Origin: JBBDYH01 sp040901795
Lineage (GTDB): Bacteria; Planctomycetota; Planctomycetia; Pirellulales; JALHPA01
Length of the DNA stretch: 36,055 bases
Direction of reading: 5' to 3'
Assembly: GCA_040901795.1 (NCBI GenBank)
Contig: JBBDYH010000049.1
Coordinates: 1 to 36,055 of the forward strand
Every line of letters starts with the position of its first letter. Position 1 is the stretch's first letter. Of this stretch, positions 1-7,940 are shown piece after piece. The notes under the pieces were generated by a model. That model was not told where the DNA came from. It did not search any database and saw only the letters and a program-made list of their open reading frames with translations. Both the position numbers and the translations under genes were made by a program.

Positions 1-3000
1 GTGCCGATCGGGATATCGCAAACGGGGCAATAGGGCTGTCCCAGCCGGGCGAACAGGATCCGCAAGTAATCGTAGACCTCCGTCACCGTGCCCACCGTCG
101 AACGGGGCGTGTGCCCCATGTGCTTCTGTTCGATGGCGATGGCCGGGGAAAGTCCCTCAATATGATCGAGCCGAGGTTTCTGCATCTGGCCAACGAACTG
201 GCGTGCATAGGAGGACAGGCTCTCGACATACCGCCGCTGGCCTTCGGCGTAAATCGTGTCCATGGCCAGCGAGCTCTTGCCTGAGCCGGAGAGACCACAG
301 CAGACCGTCATCTGGTCACGCGGGATCTCGACGTCGATGCCCTTGAGGTTGTGCTGGCGTGCGCCGCGGACGGTGATCGCCTTGCACTCCTCGACTTTGC
401 GCGGGCGCGAACGAGCAGCCGCTTTATCGGCTTTGCCGTTTTGCGATTGCAGCCCATTGGCGTGTTTCGCAAGTACGGGCGCAAGGGCGCGCCCGGTATA
501 GCTTATGCTGATTGACGCCACACCGTCATGGGGGGACTTTCGTGCCCCGTTCGCGGAAGTCGGCGTGCCGCCGACTGCTAAACGGCCTGGCGACTGACCA
601 CTGACCTCCTCCGGCGTTCCAGTTGCTATCACCTTGCCGCCTGCGGCGCCGCCCTCCGGGCCCAGGTCAATGATCCAGTCCGCGGTCTTGACGACATCCA
701 AATTGTGCTCGACGACCAGTACCGTGTTGCCGGCTTGGACAAACCCGTGCAGCACTTTGAGCAGCATCTGGATATCGTGAAAATGCAGCCCGGTCGTCGG
801 CTCATCGAGCAGGTACAGCGTCTTACCGGTGCTTTTCTTCACCAGCTCGCGCGCGAGCTTGATCCGCTGCGCCTCGCCCCCCGAAAGCGTCGGCGAGGGC
901 TGGCCGAGCTTTAGGTAATCCAGACCCACGTCGTGCAACGTCTGCAACTTGTGGCGGATGTCGGGGACGTTCTCGAAGTGCGCAAGCGCCTGCTGCACGT
1001 CCATTTCCAGCACGTCGGAGATGGTCTTGCCCTTGAAGCGGACCTGCAGAGTCTCGCGATTGAAGCGGTGCCCCTCGCAGACCGGACAGGTCACCCATAC
1101 ATCGGCCAGAAAATCCATCTCCAGCCGGTTGCTGCCATTGCCTTCACAGGCTTCGCAGCGGCCGCCGGAGACGTTGAAGCTGAACCGCCCCGGTTTGTAG
1201 CCGCGCGTCTTCGACTCGGGCAGCCGCACAAACAGCTTGCGGATGTCGTCGAAGACCTTGATGTACGTCGCCGGGTTGCTGCGTGGCGTGCGGCCGATCG
1301 GCGACTGGTCGATGGCGATCAGCTTGTCGAGTTCTTTGAGGCCTTCGATGCGGTCGTGCTCGCCGGGTGTGCCCTCGCCGCCGTTAAGGTCGCGGCGGAG
1401 GGCTTCGACCAGGATATCGTTGACCAGCGAGCTTTTGCCTGAGCCGGAGACGCCTGTGACGCACACGAATGTGCCGAGCGGAATCTCGACGTCGACGTTT
1501 TTCAGGTTGTTATGCCGCGCGCCGATGATCCGCAGCCACTTAGTCGCCGCGGCGACCTGTCGCCGCTGTGCGGGCACCGCGATCTCCAGTTTGCCGCACA
1601 AATACTGGCCGGTGAGCGACCTGGCCGAGTGCGAGATCTTGTCGGCCGAACCGATGGCCACGACCTCGCCGCCGCGCACGCCTGGCCCAGGACCGAAGTC
1701 GATGATCGTGTCGGCCGCGCGCATCGTCTCTTCGTCGTGTTCGACCACCACGACGGTGTTGCCTTTGTCGCGAAGTTGCGTGAGCGTGTCGAGCAGCTTG
1801 TCGTTGTCGCGGGGGTGCAGGCCGATCGACGGTTCGTCGAGGATATACAGCACGCCAACCAGACCGCAGCCGATTTGCCCGGCCAGGCGGATCCGCTGCG
1901 ATTCACCGCCGGAAAGCGTCGGCGCCGTGCGGTCGAGCGAGAGGTATTCCAGCCCGACGTTGGTCAAAAAACCAAGCCGTCCGATCACTTCCTTCAGCAC
2001 TTCGGCGGCGATTTTCTGCCCGGTCGCCGAGAGCCGCAGCTCACTGAAAAACTCCGCCGCGTCCGACACCGCCAGCCCGCAGACTTCAGGGAGCGATCGC
2101 GAGGGAGCATCGGCAAACTTTGGATGTGCCGTGGTGAGCGTGATCGCGCGGGCTTGCTCCTTCAGCCGCGTGCCGCCGCACGAACCGCAAGGCGCGACCT
2201 TCATATACTTCTCGAGCTGCCGGCGATGCATCGGGTTTTCGCTCTGCCGATACTTGCTCAAGAGCTGGGGAATGATCCCCTCGAAACGGCCGCCGTACTT
2301 TTGCGCCGAAGAGCCGCCGCGCCAGGTGAACGTGATATGCTCCGCGCCGGTCCCCCACAGCCACAGCCGCCGCAGCTCGTCGTCGAGGATTGCCCACGGC
2401 GTTTCGAGCATCGTCCCGCCGTCGATCGCCAGCTTGCGCTCCATCGTCTCGGCGACGCCTTGATAGATGTGCCGCCGCCAGCGTCCCATCTCGCGCCAGG
2501 GGCCAACCATCTCGATCGCGCCGTCCTTGAACGATTTCGCCTGGTCCGGGACGAGCAAGGCCTGATCGAAGCCGTAGATTTCGCCCAATCCATCGCACGC
2601 AGGGCACATCCCCTGCGGGCTGTTGAAGCTGAAAAGTTGCGGTGACGGCGGCTCAAAGCTCAGGCCGCAATGCGTGCAGGCGTACTGGGACGAGAAGACG
2701 ATGTCGCCGTTATTCCGTTTCGCCGAGCGATTCTTGTGGGTGGCAGTGTCACGTTTGCTTGTTCCAGGGGTGGCACTGACAAGCGCCGCGCTTGTCAGTG
2801 TTGAAGCGGGGTGATCGTCGATTTCCACCGTGGCGCCGGCCTCATCGCCACTGACAAGCTGCGGCAGCTTGTCAGTGCCACCCTCGTCCTCCATCGCCAC
2901 CACCAACGTGCCTTCGCCCATTCGCAGCGCCAACTCCACCGCCTCGGCAAGCCGGCTTCTCAGGCCCGGCGTCATCGTTAGCCGGTCGATGACCACCTCG

Positions 3001-3605
3001 ATGTCGTGCCGCATCTGCCGATCGAGCTTCAGATCGTCGCTCAATTGCACGATCGTGCCGTCCGTCCGCGCCCGGCTGAACCCTTGCTTCAACAGGTCGT
3101 CGAACAGGTCGCGGTATTCTCCCTTTTGGCCGCGGATTAGCGGCGCAAGCACGACGAACTTCGTCCCCGGGGGCAACTCCATGATCCGCTCGATGATCTC
3201 GTCGCTCGTCTGCGCCGTGATCGGGCGGCTACACTTCGGGCAATGGCTCTCGCCGACACGCGCGTACAACACGCGCAGATAGTCGTAGATCTCGGTGATC
3301 GTGCCCACGGTCGAGCGCGGGTTCTGCCCGCTGGACTTTTGCGAAATCGAAATCGAAGGGCTCAGGCCTGAGATATGCTCGACGTCCGGCTTGGGCATCT
3401 GGCCCAAAAACTGCCGCGCAAAGCTCGACAGGCTCTCGACATAACGCCGTTGCCCCTCGGCGTACAGCGTGTCGAACGCCAATGAGCTTTTGCCGGAGCC
3501 CGAGACGCCGGTCAGGCAGATCAGCTTATTGCGGGGGAGCGCAAGATCGACCGAGCGCAGATTGTGTTCCCGCGCCCCCTTGATGACGATATCCGTTGCA
3601 GGCAT
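1..3605 (-). CDS. uvrA: Excinuclease ABC subunit UvrA, tandem-fused form, C-terminal part beyond the left edge
   Basis: Damage-recognition ATPase of nucleotide excision repair, which loads UvrB on damaged DNA. The frame is open from ATG 3605 to the window edge (about 1201 codons). One complete UvrA is visible: Walker A GVSGSGKSS near residue 33, zinc motif CPKC, signature LSGGESQRIRLAGQIG near 561 with ILDEPSIGLHPRD, a second Walker A near 717, the CEACEG/CPVCEG zinc module, and a second signature LSGGEAQRIKLARELV near 903. After a linker of about 60 residues, a second UvrA begins in the same frame: Walker A GLSGSGKSSLAMD near 1103, then AEGQRRYVESLSSYARQF and YCPVCDIPIG at the edge. I followed the frame codon by codon across the linker (480-638) and the insertion (2700-2900) and found no stop. 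Family knowledge: Chlamydia UvrA is also double length. Residues about 241-279 come from an inserted REPIN. The start is set by the usual UvrA N terminus (IVIKGAREHNL). Confidence 0.96.
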   Translation of the reverse strand, partial: MPATDIVIKGAREHNLRSVDLALPRNKLICLTGVSGSGKSSLAFDTLYAEGQRRYVESLSSFARQFLGQMPKPDVEHISGLSPSISISQKSSGQNPRSTVGTITEIYDYLRVLYARVGESHCPKCSRPITAQTSDEIIERIMELPPGTKFVVLAPLIRGQKGEYRDLFDDLLKQGFSRARTDGTIVQLSDDLKLDRQMRHDIEVVIDRLTMTPGLRSRLAEAVELALRMGEGTLVVAMEDEGGTDKLPQLVSGDEAGATVEIDDHPASTLTSAALVSATPGTSKRDTATHKNRSAKRNNGDIVFSSQYACTHCGLSFEPPSPQLFSFNSPQGMCPACDGLGEIYGFDQALLVPDQAKSFKDGAIEMVGPWREMGRWRRHIYQGVAETMERKLAIDGGTMLETPWAILDDELRRLWLWGTGAEHITFTWRGGSSAQKYGGRFEGIIPQLLSKYRQSENPMHRRQLEKYMKVAPCGSCGGTRLKEQARAITLTTAHPKFADAPSRSLPEVCGLAVSDAAEFFSELRLSATGQKIAAEVLKEVIGRLGFLTNVGLEYLSLDRTAPTLSGGESQRIRLAGQIGCGLVGVLYILDEPSIGLHPRDNDKLLDTLTQLRDKGNTVVVVEHDEETMRAADTIIDFGPGPGVRGGEVVAIGSADKISHSARSLTGQYLCGKLEIAVPAQRRQVAAATKWLRIIGARHNNLKNVDVEIPLGTFVCVTGVSGSGKSSLVNDILVEALRRDLNGGEGTPGEHDRIEGLKELDKLIAIDQSPIGRTPRSNPATYIKVFDDIRKLFVRLPESKTRGYKPGRFSFNVSGGRCEACEGNGSNRLEMDFLADVWVTCPVCEGHRFNRETLQVRFKGKTISDVLEMDVQQALAHFENVPDIRHKLQTLHDVGLDYLKLGQPSPTLSGGEAQRIKLARELVKKSTGKTLYLLDEPTTGLHFHDIQMLLKVLHGFVQAGNTVLVVEHNLDVVKTADWIIDLGPEGGAAGGKVIATGTPEEVSGQSPGRLAVGGTPTSANGARKSPHDGVASISISYTGRALAPVLAKHANGLQSQNGKADKAAARSRPRKVEECKAITVRGARQHNLKGIDVEIPRDQMTVCCGLSGSGKSSLAMDTIYAEGQRRYVESLSSYARQFVGQMQKPRLDHIEGLSPAIAIEQKHMGHTPRSTVGTVTEVYDYLRILFARLGQPYCPVCDIPIG
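2768..2883. repeat. REPIN (pair of REP palindromes) inside the uvrA coding sequence
   Basis: Two palindromes with GGGTGG/CCACCC heads facing outward. The first, 2774-2800, has 12-base arms CACTGACAAGCG and a 3-base loop. The second, 2849-2877, has 14-base arms CACTGACAAGCTGC and a 1-base loop. The same family recurs in intergenic DNA at 11338-11433, 13599-13631, 14257-14338 and 22537-22638. Here it is read through in the uvrA frame without a stop, giving peptides such as GGTDKLPQLVSG and STLTSAALVSATPG between TLVVAMED and VFSSQYACTHCG, two segments that lie much closer together in ordinary UvrA. Confidence 0.9.
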
Positions 3606-3658
3606 GCCGCGCGAGGAGTCCCGTGAGAGAAAACTTCATCCGTGATGACGAATCCCCC

Positions 3659-3690
3659 ATTGTATCGCGGCGATGAACAGCCGGACAGCC
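3659..3690 (-). promoter_or_regulatory. Candidate -10 element upstream of uvrA
   Basis: On the minus strand TACAAT lies at 3664-3659, about 55 bases before the uvrA ATG. The hexamer at -35 distance (CTGTCC with an 18-base spacer) is a weak match. Only the -10 similarity supports this, so it is tentative. No LexA box was recognised. Confidence 0.25.
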
Positions 3691-3734
3691 GTTGAATTTC
3701 GCTCGTTGGTGAGATAATTGGCCGTCGCGGCACG

Positions 3735-3822
3735 CTGTCATCCTGAGCGAAGCCGCTGTCATCCTGAGCGAAGCGAAGGATCTCCTTCGCGCGACCCAGA
3801 TGCTTCGCTGCGCTCAGCATGA
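3735..3822. repeat. Intergenic inverted repeat of the CATCCTGAGCGAAGCGAAGG type
   Basis: CTGTCATCCTGAGCGAAGC occurs twice in tandem (3735 and 3757 regions), followed by the inverted counterpart GCTTCGCTGCGCTCAGCATGAC ending near 3822. A related copy is at 17875-17997. Such sequences are widespread intergenic repeats in several phyla. They are often mistranslated as SAAKDLRFAQDD-like peptides, as in the overlapping zinc-ribbon remnant. Confidence 0.7.
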
Positions 3823-4360
3823 CTTGACGCGCGTTGTGGGCGCGCCCGCTCAGAACAATCCCCGTCCCGGCGGCAAGCTGGGATCTTGCCGCCAAGGTCG
3901 GCCCCGGCGTGGAACGCCCTGCGGCCGTTCGGGCGCCCCGCTGGGGCCGTTGGGCACGTTTCCCGCCGCCGGCAGGGCGGGCGATTGTTTTTGCTACCGG
4001 AGCGCCCGGAATTCGGATTTGTCCCTTACATTTTGGACACGTGGCTGTGCGACCAGCCGCGCCGTCGGGAGCATTGAGACTTTTGTTGCACTGTGGACAT
4101 ACGACCTTGATCGGCATAACGCCTTACCCCTCTCACTCTGATCCCCTCCGCTCCGCGACAAGCCATTCATTGTCTTTAGCGGCGCCGCGCTTGTCAAAGT
4201 CACCGTCGCACTATTCCCAGGCAGTGATTGGGAGCCAACTGCGGTTTCCCGGAAGGGGAAGAGCCCGCAAAAGAAGGACCTCGCCGATCGCGTTTGGATC
4301 GACGAGGCCCTTCGCATGGCCGGGCAGAAGTTGGAGCTGCTGTGACGGCCGATTCACTGG

Positions 4361-4439
4361 GTTCAAGGTTCAACGTTCCAAGTTCAAGGTTATGTGCGGG
4401 AACTCACAACCTTGAACCTTGAACCTTGAGCTTTGAACC
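4361..4439. repeat. Inverted repeat of TTCAAGGTTC units next to the VWA stop codon
   Basis: The left block (4361-4391) repeats GTTCAAGGTT-like units and the right block (4407-4439) is its inverted counterpart, with AACCTTGAACC units. The right arm runs into the TAG stop of the VWA gene at 4441-4439. It could fold into an imperfect hairpin at the 3' end of that transcript. Confidence 0.7.
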
Positions 4440-7078
4440 TATTTGGCTCCCAGCGATTGCGCCTTCTCGATCAGCGTCACAAATTCGCTGCGGTAGCCGC
4501 TCGGGTCGAAGCTGCGGCCGTCCACTGCGAGCTCCTTGATGCCGTCGAGTGTGATCGAGCCGCGGTGCTGCGAGTGGCGGAGCGCCATGCCAAAGGCGGC
4601 GACCGAGGCGGCGAATTTGAAGTCGCCTGACGCTTCGCGGTACGCCTTGCCGCTGTCTTTGACCGGGTGTTCAATGAGCTTGCTCGTGTCGCCGTCGGGC
4701 TGTTTGTAGCGGAGTTTGAGCGTGAACAGCTCGCCCTTGTTCGCCGCATCGGTCAGCTCGACTTTCGCCGCCGCCGGCTTCTGATACCGCAACGGATCAA
4801 TGCCAGCGCTAGTAGCCAAGGCCGGCAGACTAGCCCCGGCCGGGAGGCCGGGGTTCGACTTGCCACCGGTTTCCCCAGCGGGCACCAGCTCATACAGCGC
4901 CGTCACCGTGTGCCCCGCGCCAATCTCCCCGGCGTCCTTCTTGTCGTCATTAAAATCCTCGGCCGCCAACCGGCGGTTCTCGTACCCGATCAGCCGGTAC
5001 GACACCACCTCCGCCGGGTTGAACTCGATCTGCAACTTCACGTCTTTGGCAATCGTCACCAGCGTGCCCGCCAGTTCCTCGACCAATAGCTTGCGGCCTT
5101 CGGCCAGCGTATCGACGTAACCGTAGTTGCCGTTCCCCTTGTCGGCAAGCTGTTCGAGCGTCGCGTCCTTGAGGTTCCCCATGCCGAAGCCAAGTGTGGT
5201 CAGGAAGACGCCGCTCTTGGCCTTGTCTTCGATCAGCTTCACGAGCTCGCCGCGGTCGGTAATGCCGACGTTGAAATCTCCGTCGGTCGCCAGGATCACG
5301 CGGTTGGTGCCCCCCTTGATGAAGTGCTGCATTGCCACGTCGTACGCCTGCTGCAAGCCCCCGGCGCCGTTGGTCGAGCCACCCGCCTGCAGGTTGTCGA
5401 TCGCTGTGATGATCAAATCCTTCTGATCGCCGGTGGTCGAATCGAGCACCTGACCCGAGGCCCCCGCATAGACAACGATGGCTACGCGGTCGTTCTCGGA
5501 GAGCTCGCGGACCAGCATCTTCATCGCCTCGCGGACCAGCGGCAGCTTATTGGCCGGCTGCATCGAGCCGGATACATCGAGCAAAAACACCAGGTTGCTC
5601 ACCGGTCGTTTTTCCTTGGCGATTTCTTTTCCTTTCAGCCCAACGCGCACCAACCGATGGTCAGCGTTCCACGGGCACGTCGCCACCTCGGTCGTCACTG
5701 AGAACGGCACGTCCCCCTCCGGCTGCGGGTAGTCGTAGCGGAAATAGTTGAGCATCTCTTCAATCCGCACCGCCGCCGGTGGAGGAAGCTGATTGTTCTG
5801 CGTGAGGAACCGGCGCATGTTGGCATATGAGGCGGTATCGACATCAATCGAGAACGTGGAAAGCGGATTGGCCGCAACCGGCTCAAAGGAGTTCTCGGGC
5901 GGCAGGTCGTAGGCTTCATTGGAGGGATCGGTCCTTAGCCTTTCCAGTGCATCAATCTCCCTCTCCAGTCGAGCTACTTCTGCTTCCTTTCCAGGAAGTG
6001 GACGGCGCACCCCCTTTGCGGCAAAGTCACCAACAATGGAGAGCTGCGTTCTATCGGCGATATCTTGCTTGAATTGCAACAGCAGTTCTTGCCGTCGCTC
6101 GCTAGTTATGCCGGCGGCCGACACAGATTTGCCGGATGTTTCACGATCCGCAAAGGTAACTGGTCCATTTAACTGGCTTTGAGGATCGGATGATTGTACC
6201 CCTTGTTGCGATTGGGCCGCTTGTTGCGAACTGCTGATAGGCGTGCCACCGGCTTTCAAGTCGAGGACTCGCAAAGCGTCAGGCTGCGGCGACGACGTGG
6301 AAAGCCTCGAGTCACCTTCGTAGAGCGGCTGGTTGACAATGTACTTCGCTCTTCCGCGGGACGTTAGTTCTCGCCACACTTCCTGAGTCGGATACACCAT
6401 CGGTGGTTCTTCGGCAACGGTTAAGTTCGACTTATCAAGCCGCTCTAAAGATTCAACAACCGCCGCGTGGTGGGCTAATCGCGCTTCATCCTGTTTGCCC
6501 GGCGAGTGCGTTGGCGCAGGGGCGGTTTCCGCGCCTACGCGTACGGCGCCTGATTCAATGTCGGTCGGGCTGCGAGAAGCGGTCGTTTGTTGATCCGCCG
6601 TCGTTGTCGTTTCGGCCGTCGTCTTGTTTTTCGCGATTCGGGTGGCAGATTCGCGTGCCGACTGCATCGCCGGCAATAGCAGCGCGGCAATCAATCCCGA
6701 CGCCGCAACGACACCAAACACGGCCGCCCAACGCCGCCGCTGGCGCAATTGGCGCACCTGCGGTACAAGGTCAACAATGGCCGAACCGGCCGCTGACGGT
6801 TGTTCGCTGACCACGACAGCCAATGCCGCCCGTTGCTCCGCCGTCAACCGCGCAACCGGCTCCTTCGCCAGCGCGTTTTTGAGCAGCTCTCCGGTTCTCT
6901 GGAGCTCGTCTACGAGCTGCTGAGCCGCCGGGTTGTCGCGCAGCTCGGCTTCGATCGCTGCGCGCTCGCTCTCGTCGAGCTCGCCAAAGGCATACGCCGT
7001 CCATTTGGGATCGTTCAGATCAATTCTCATGGCAATATCTCGATTCGGTTTCCCGATTTGATGTTTGTCACTCCGCAT
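4439..7078 (-). CDS. VWA-domain protein of the YfbK type with anti-sigma-like N terminus
   Basis: Membrane-anchored protein of 879 residues. Residues 18-90 (NDPKWTAYAFGELDESERAA) resemble the short cytoplasmic N-terminal region of planctomycete anti-sigma-like proteins. One membrane helix lies at 116-136, and 150-390 is a low-complexity linker. The YfbK N-terminal VWA-associated domain is at about 395-480 (STFSIDVDTASYANMRRFL). The VWA domain follows with an intact MIDAS start, D501-V-S503-G-S505. A C-terminal YfbK-type domain follows from about 690. The gene overlaps the end of the ECF sigma gene by 11 bases, so the two are translationally coupled and the product may control that sigma factor. 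ATG 7078 has AAGGA 6 bases upstream; ATG 7030 (MRIDLNDPKW) is the alternative and fits homologue starts. A palindromic repeat is translated in frame at about residues 738-755. The helix ends LLLPAMQSARESA, like the DUF1559 pilin-like N terminus, probably by chance. Confidence 0.92.
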   Translation of the reverse strand: MRSDKHQIGKPNRDIAMRIDLNDPKWTAYAFGELDESERAAIEAELRDNPAAQQLVDELQRTGELLKNALAKEPVARLTAEQRAALAVVVSEQPSAAGSAIVDLVPQVRQLRQRRRWAAVFGVVAASGLIAALLLPAMQSARESATRIAKNKTTAETTTTADQQTTASRSPTDIESGAVRVGAETAPAPTHSPGKQDEARLAHHAAVVESLERLDKSNLTVAEEPPMVYPTQEVWRELTSRGRAKYIVNQPLYEGDSRLSTSSPQPDALRVLDLKAGGTPISSSQQAAQSQQGVQSSDPQSQLNGPVTFADRETSGKSVSAAGITSERRQELLLQFKQDIADRTQLSIVGDFAAKGVRRPLPGKEAEVARLEREIDALERLRTDPSNEAYDLPPENSFEPVAANPLSTFSIDVDTASYANMRRFLTQNNQLPPPAAVRIEEMLNYFRYDYPQPEGDVPFSVTTEVATCPWNADHRLVRVGLKGKEIAKEKRPVSNLVFLLDVSGSMQPANKLPLVREAMKMLVRELSENDRVAIVVYAGASGQVLDSTTGDQKDLIITAIDNLQAGGSTNGAGGLQQAYDVAMQHFIKGGTNRVILATDGDFNVGITDRGELVKLIEDKAKSGVFLTTLGFGMGNLKDATLEQLADKGNGNYGYVDTLAEGRKLLVEELAGTLVTIAKDVKLQIEFNPAEVVSYRLIGYENRRLAAEDFNDDKKDAGEIGAGHTVTALYELVPAGETGGKSNPGLPAGASLPALATSAGIDPLRYQKPAAAKVELTDAANKGELFTLKLRYKQPDGDTSKLIEHPVKDSGKAYREASGDFKFAASVAAFGMALRHSQHRGSITLDGIKELAVDGRSFDPSGYRSEFVTLIEKAQSLGAK
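4811..4862. repeat. Palindromic repeat in frame inside the VWA gene
   Basis: CCCCGGCC, a 4-base loop and GGCCGGGG form a perfect 8-bp stem at 4834-4853. It is embedded in a sequence resembling common planctomycete intergenic repeats (GGCCGGCAGACTAGC). The minus strand reads it as SNPGLPAGASLPALATSA, between VPAGETGGK and GIDPLRYQ. That is a low-complexity insert at a position where related VWA proteins are expected to be shorter. Confidence 0.65.
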
Positions 7079-7712
7079 CCGATTCCTTGACCTTCTCCCG
7101 CAGTGCCTTCACCGCCATGTGCAACAAATACCCCACATTGCTCACGCTCAATCCGGTGATCGCTGCAATCTCCTTGTACGACATCTCTTCCTGAAACTTC
7201 AGACGTACAACTTCCTGCTGGTTCGACGGCAACGCGTCGAGCAACTGCAGCACTTGCCCAAAGTCGTCGCTTTGTTCCATCCTTGACGACGGCGTTCTCG
7301 CCGGAACATCGCACACCGCCGCACTCTCCAGTTGCGTACTCATCCGCGTCTCCTTTCGGCGAACATCGACCGCCAGTCGCCGGCAAACGGTAAACAGCCA
7401 CTGAGCGAGATGATCACTCTGTGCCACTGACGGCTCGCGGCACAGCCGCAAAAACGTCTCTTGCACCATGTCCCGGCCCCGCTCCAGATCGCCTGTGATC
7501 CGCGCCGCATAGCGAACCAGCGGGCCTTCGAACCGCTCCATCGTCTCTCGCAGCCAATCGCAATCGGCGTCCGCCCCTGCCAGGCCGATTGGCCTAAACA
7601 ATGCTGATTCTGCTGCCGGCGCCTCTCCGTTCTGCACCGCCGGCGCATAGTGCGAGCGTCCATTCGACGACGGTGTCGCGGTTGCTGGCTTCGTGCGCGG
7701 TTCGGCTGCCAT
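7068..7712 (-). CDS. RNA polymerase sigma factor, ECF family
   Basis: Sigma-70 family protein of 214 residues. Region 2 is at about 60-92 (FEGPLVRYAARITGDLERG, then DMVQETFLRL). Region 4 is at about 157-208, with the helix-turn-helix SYKEIAAITGLSVSNVGYLL. The length and the absence of regions 1 and 3 fit an ECF factor with a 50-residue N-terminal extension rich in Ala and Pro. It directs polymerase to its own promoter set, and targets cannot be read here. The downstream VWA gene overlaps it, suggesting a sigma/regulator pair in one operon. The ATG at 7712 has GGAAG close upstream. TTTATA at about -25 could be a -10, but no -35 is convincing. Confidence 0.93.
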   Translation of the reverse strand: MAAEPRTKPATATPSSNGRSHYAPAVQNGEAPAAESALFRPIGLAGADADCDWLRETMERFEGPLVRYAARITGDLERGRDMVQETFLRLCREPSVAQSDHLAQWLFTVCRRLAVDVRRKETRMSTQLESAAVCDVPARTPSSRMEQSDDFGQVLQLLDALPSNQQEVVRLKFQEEMSYKEIAAITGLSVSNVGYLLHMAVKALREKVKESDAE

Positions 7713-7940
7713 GCTCTTCCGCCTTGGCTATAAAGGCGTCCCTACTTCTGTTTAACGAGCGAACAGCCGGATTCTTAGGCCGTTTTCGAAGAAATCACCC
7801 ACAGATGTGTCAATTTGCGAGCCGCAACGTGCAAAGTACATTAGAGTAACCAACTTACGACATAACGCACTGGAATGGTCCTCGGCGCGCCGAACCCCCG
7901 CCTTCCGGCGAGGGCTAATGACCACTGACCACCGACCACT

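Larger units (their letters stand above)
3521..4117 (-). pseudogene. Zinc-ribbon protein N terminus running into repeat DNA (probable remnant)
   Basis: The first 35 or so residues form a convincing zinc ribbon, MPIKVVCPQCNKSLNAPDGA followed by CPKC, with cysteines at 7, 10, 27 and 30. This N-terminal type is common in planctomycete proteins that continue into membrane or GYF-like domains. Here the frame instead becomes basic and low in complexity, and then reads through the intergenic repeat at 3735-3822 (peptide ILRFAQDDSGFAQDDS). It finally overlaps the first 85 bases of uvrA. The ATG at 4117 looks genuine, but the downstream part looks like a lost gene body replaced by repeat DNA. It could be expressed as a short zinc-ribbon peptide, but I see no support for that. 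Confidence 0.4.
3606..4438. other. Gene-poor spacer between uvrA and the VWA gene
   Basis: Apart from the zinc-ribbon remnant this stretch holds repeat debris. There is the CATCCTGAGCG repeat at 3735-3822 and a partial REP arm at 4182-4204 (GCGCCGCGCTTGTCAAAGTC, then ACC, a decayed version of the family stem). An inverted GGTTCAAGGTT repeat lies at 4361-4439. No further supported gene was seen. Confidence 0.6.

Noticed and set aside
1237..2645. Long plus-strand open frames (408 and 377 codons) opposite uvrA
   Set aside because: They are shadows of the GC-rich uvrA frame; their translations are low in complexity (Arg, Ser, Pro) with no family pattern.
6640..6690. DUF1559/pilin-like signal in the VWA protein (LLLPAMQSARESA)
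   Set aside because: It lies at residue 130 after a cytoplasmic segment, with no prepilin cleavage site before it, so it is probably chance similarity in a membrane helix.
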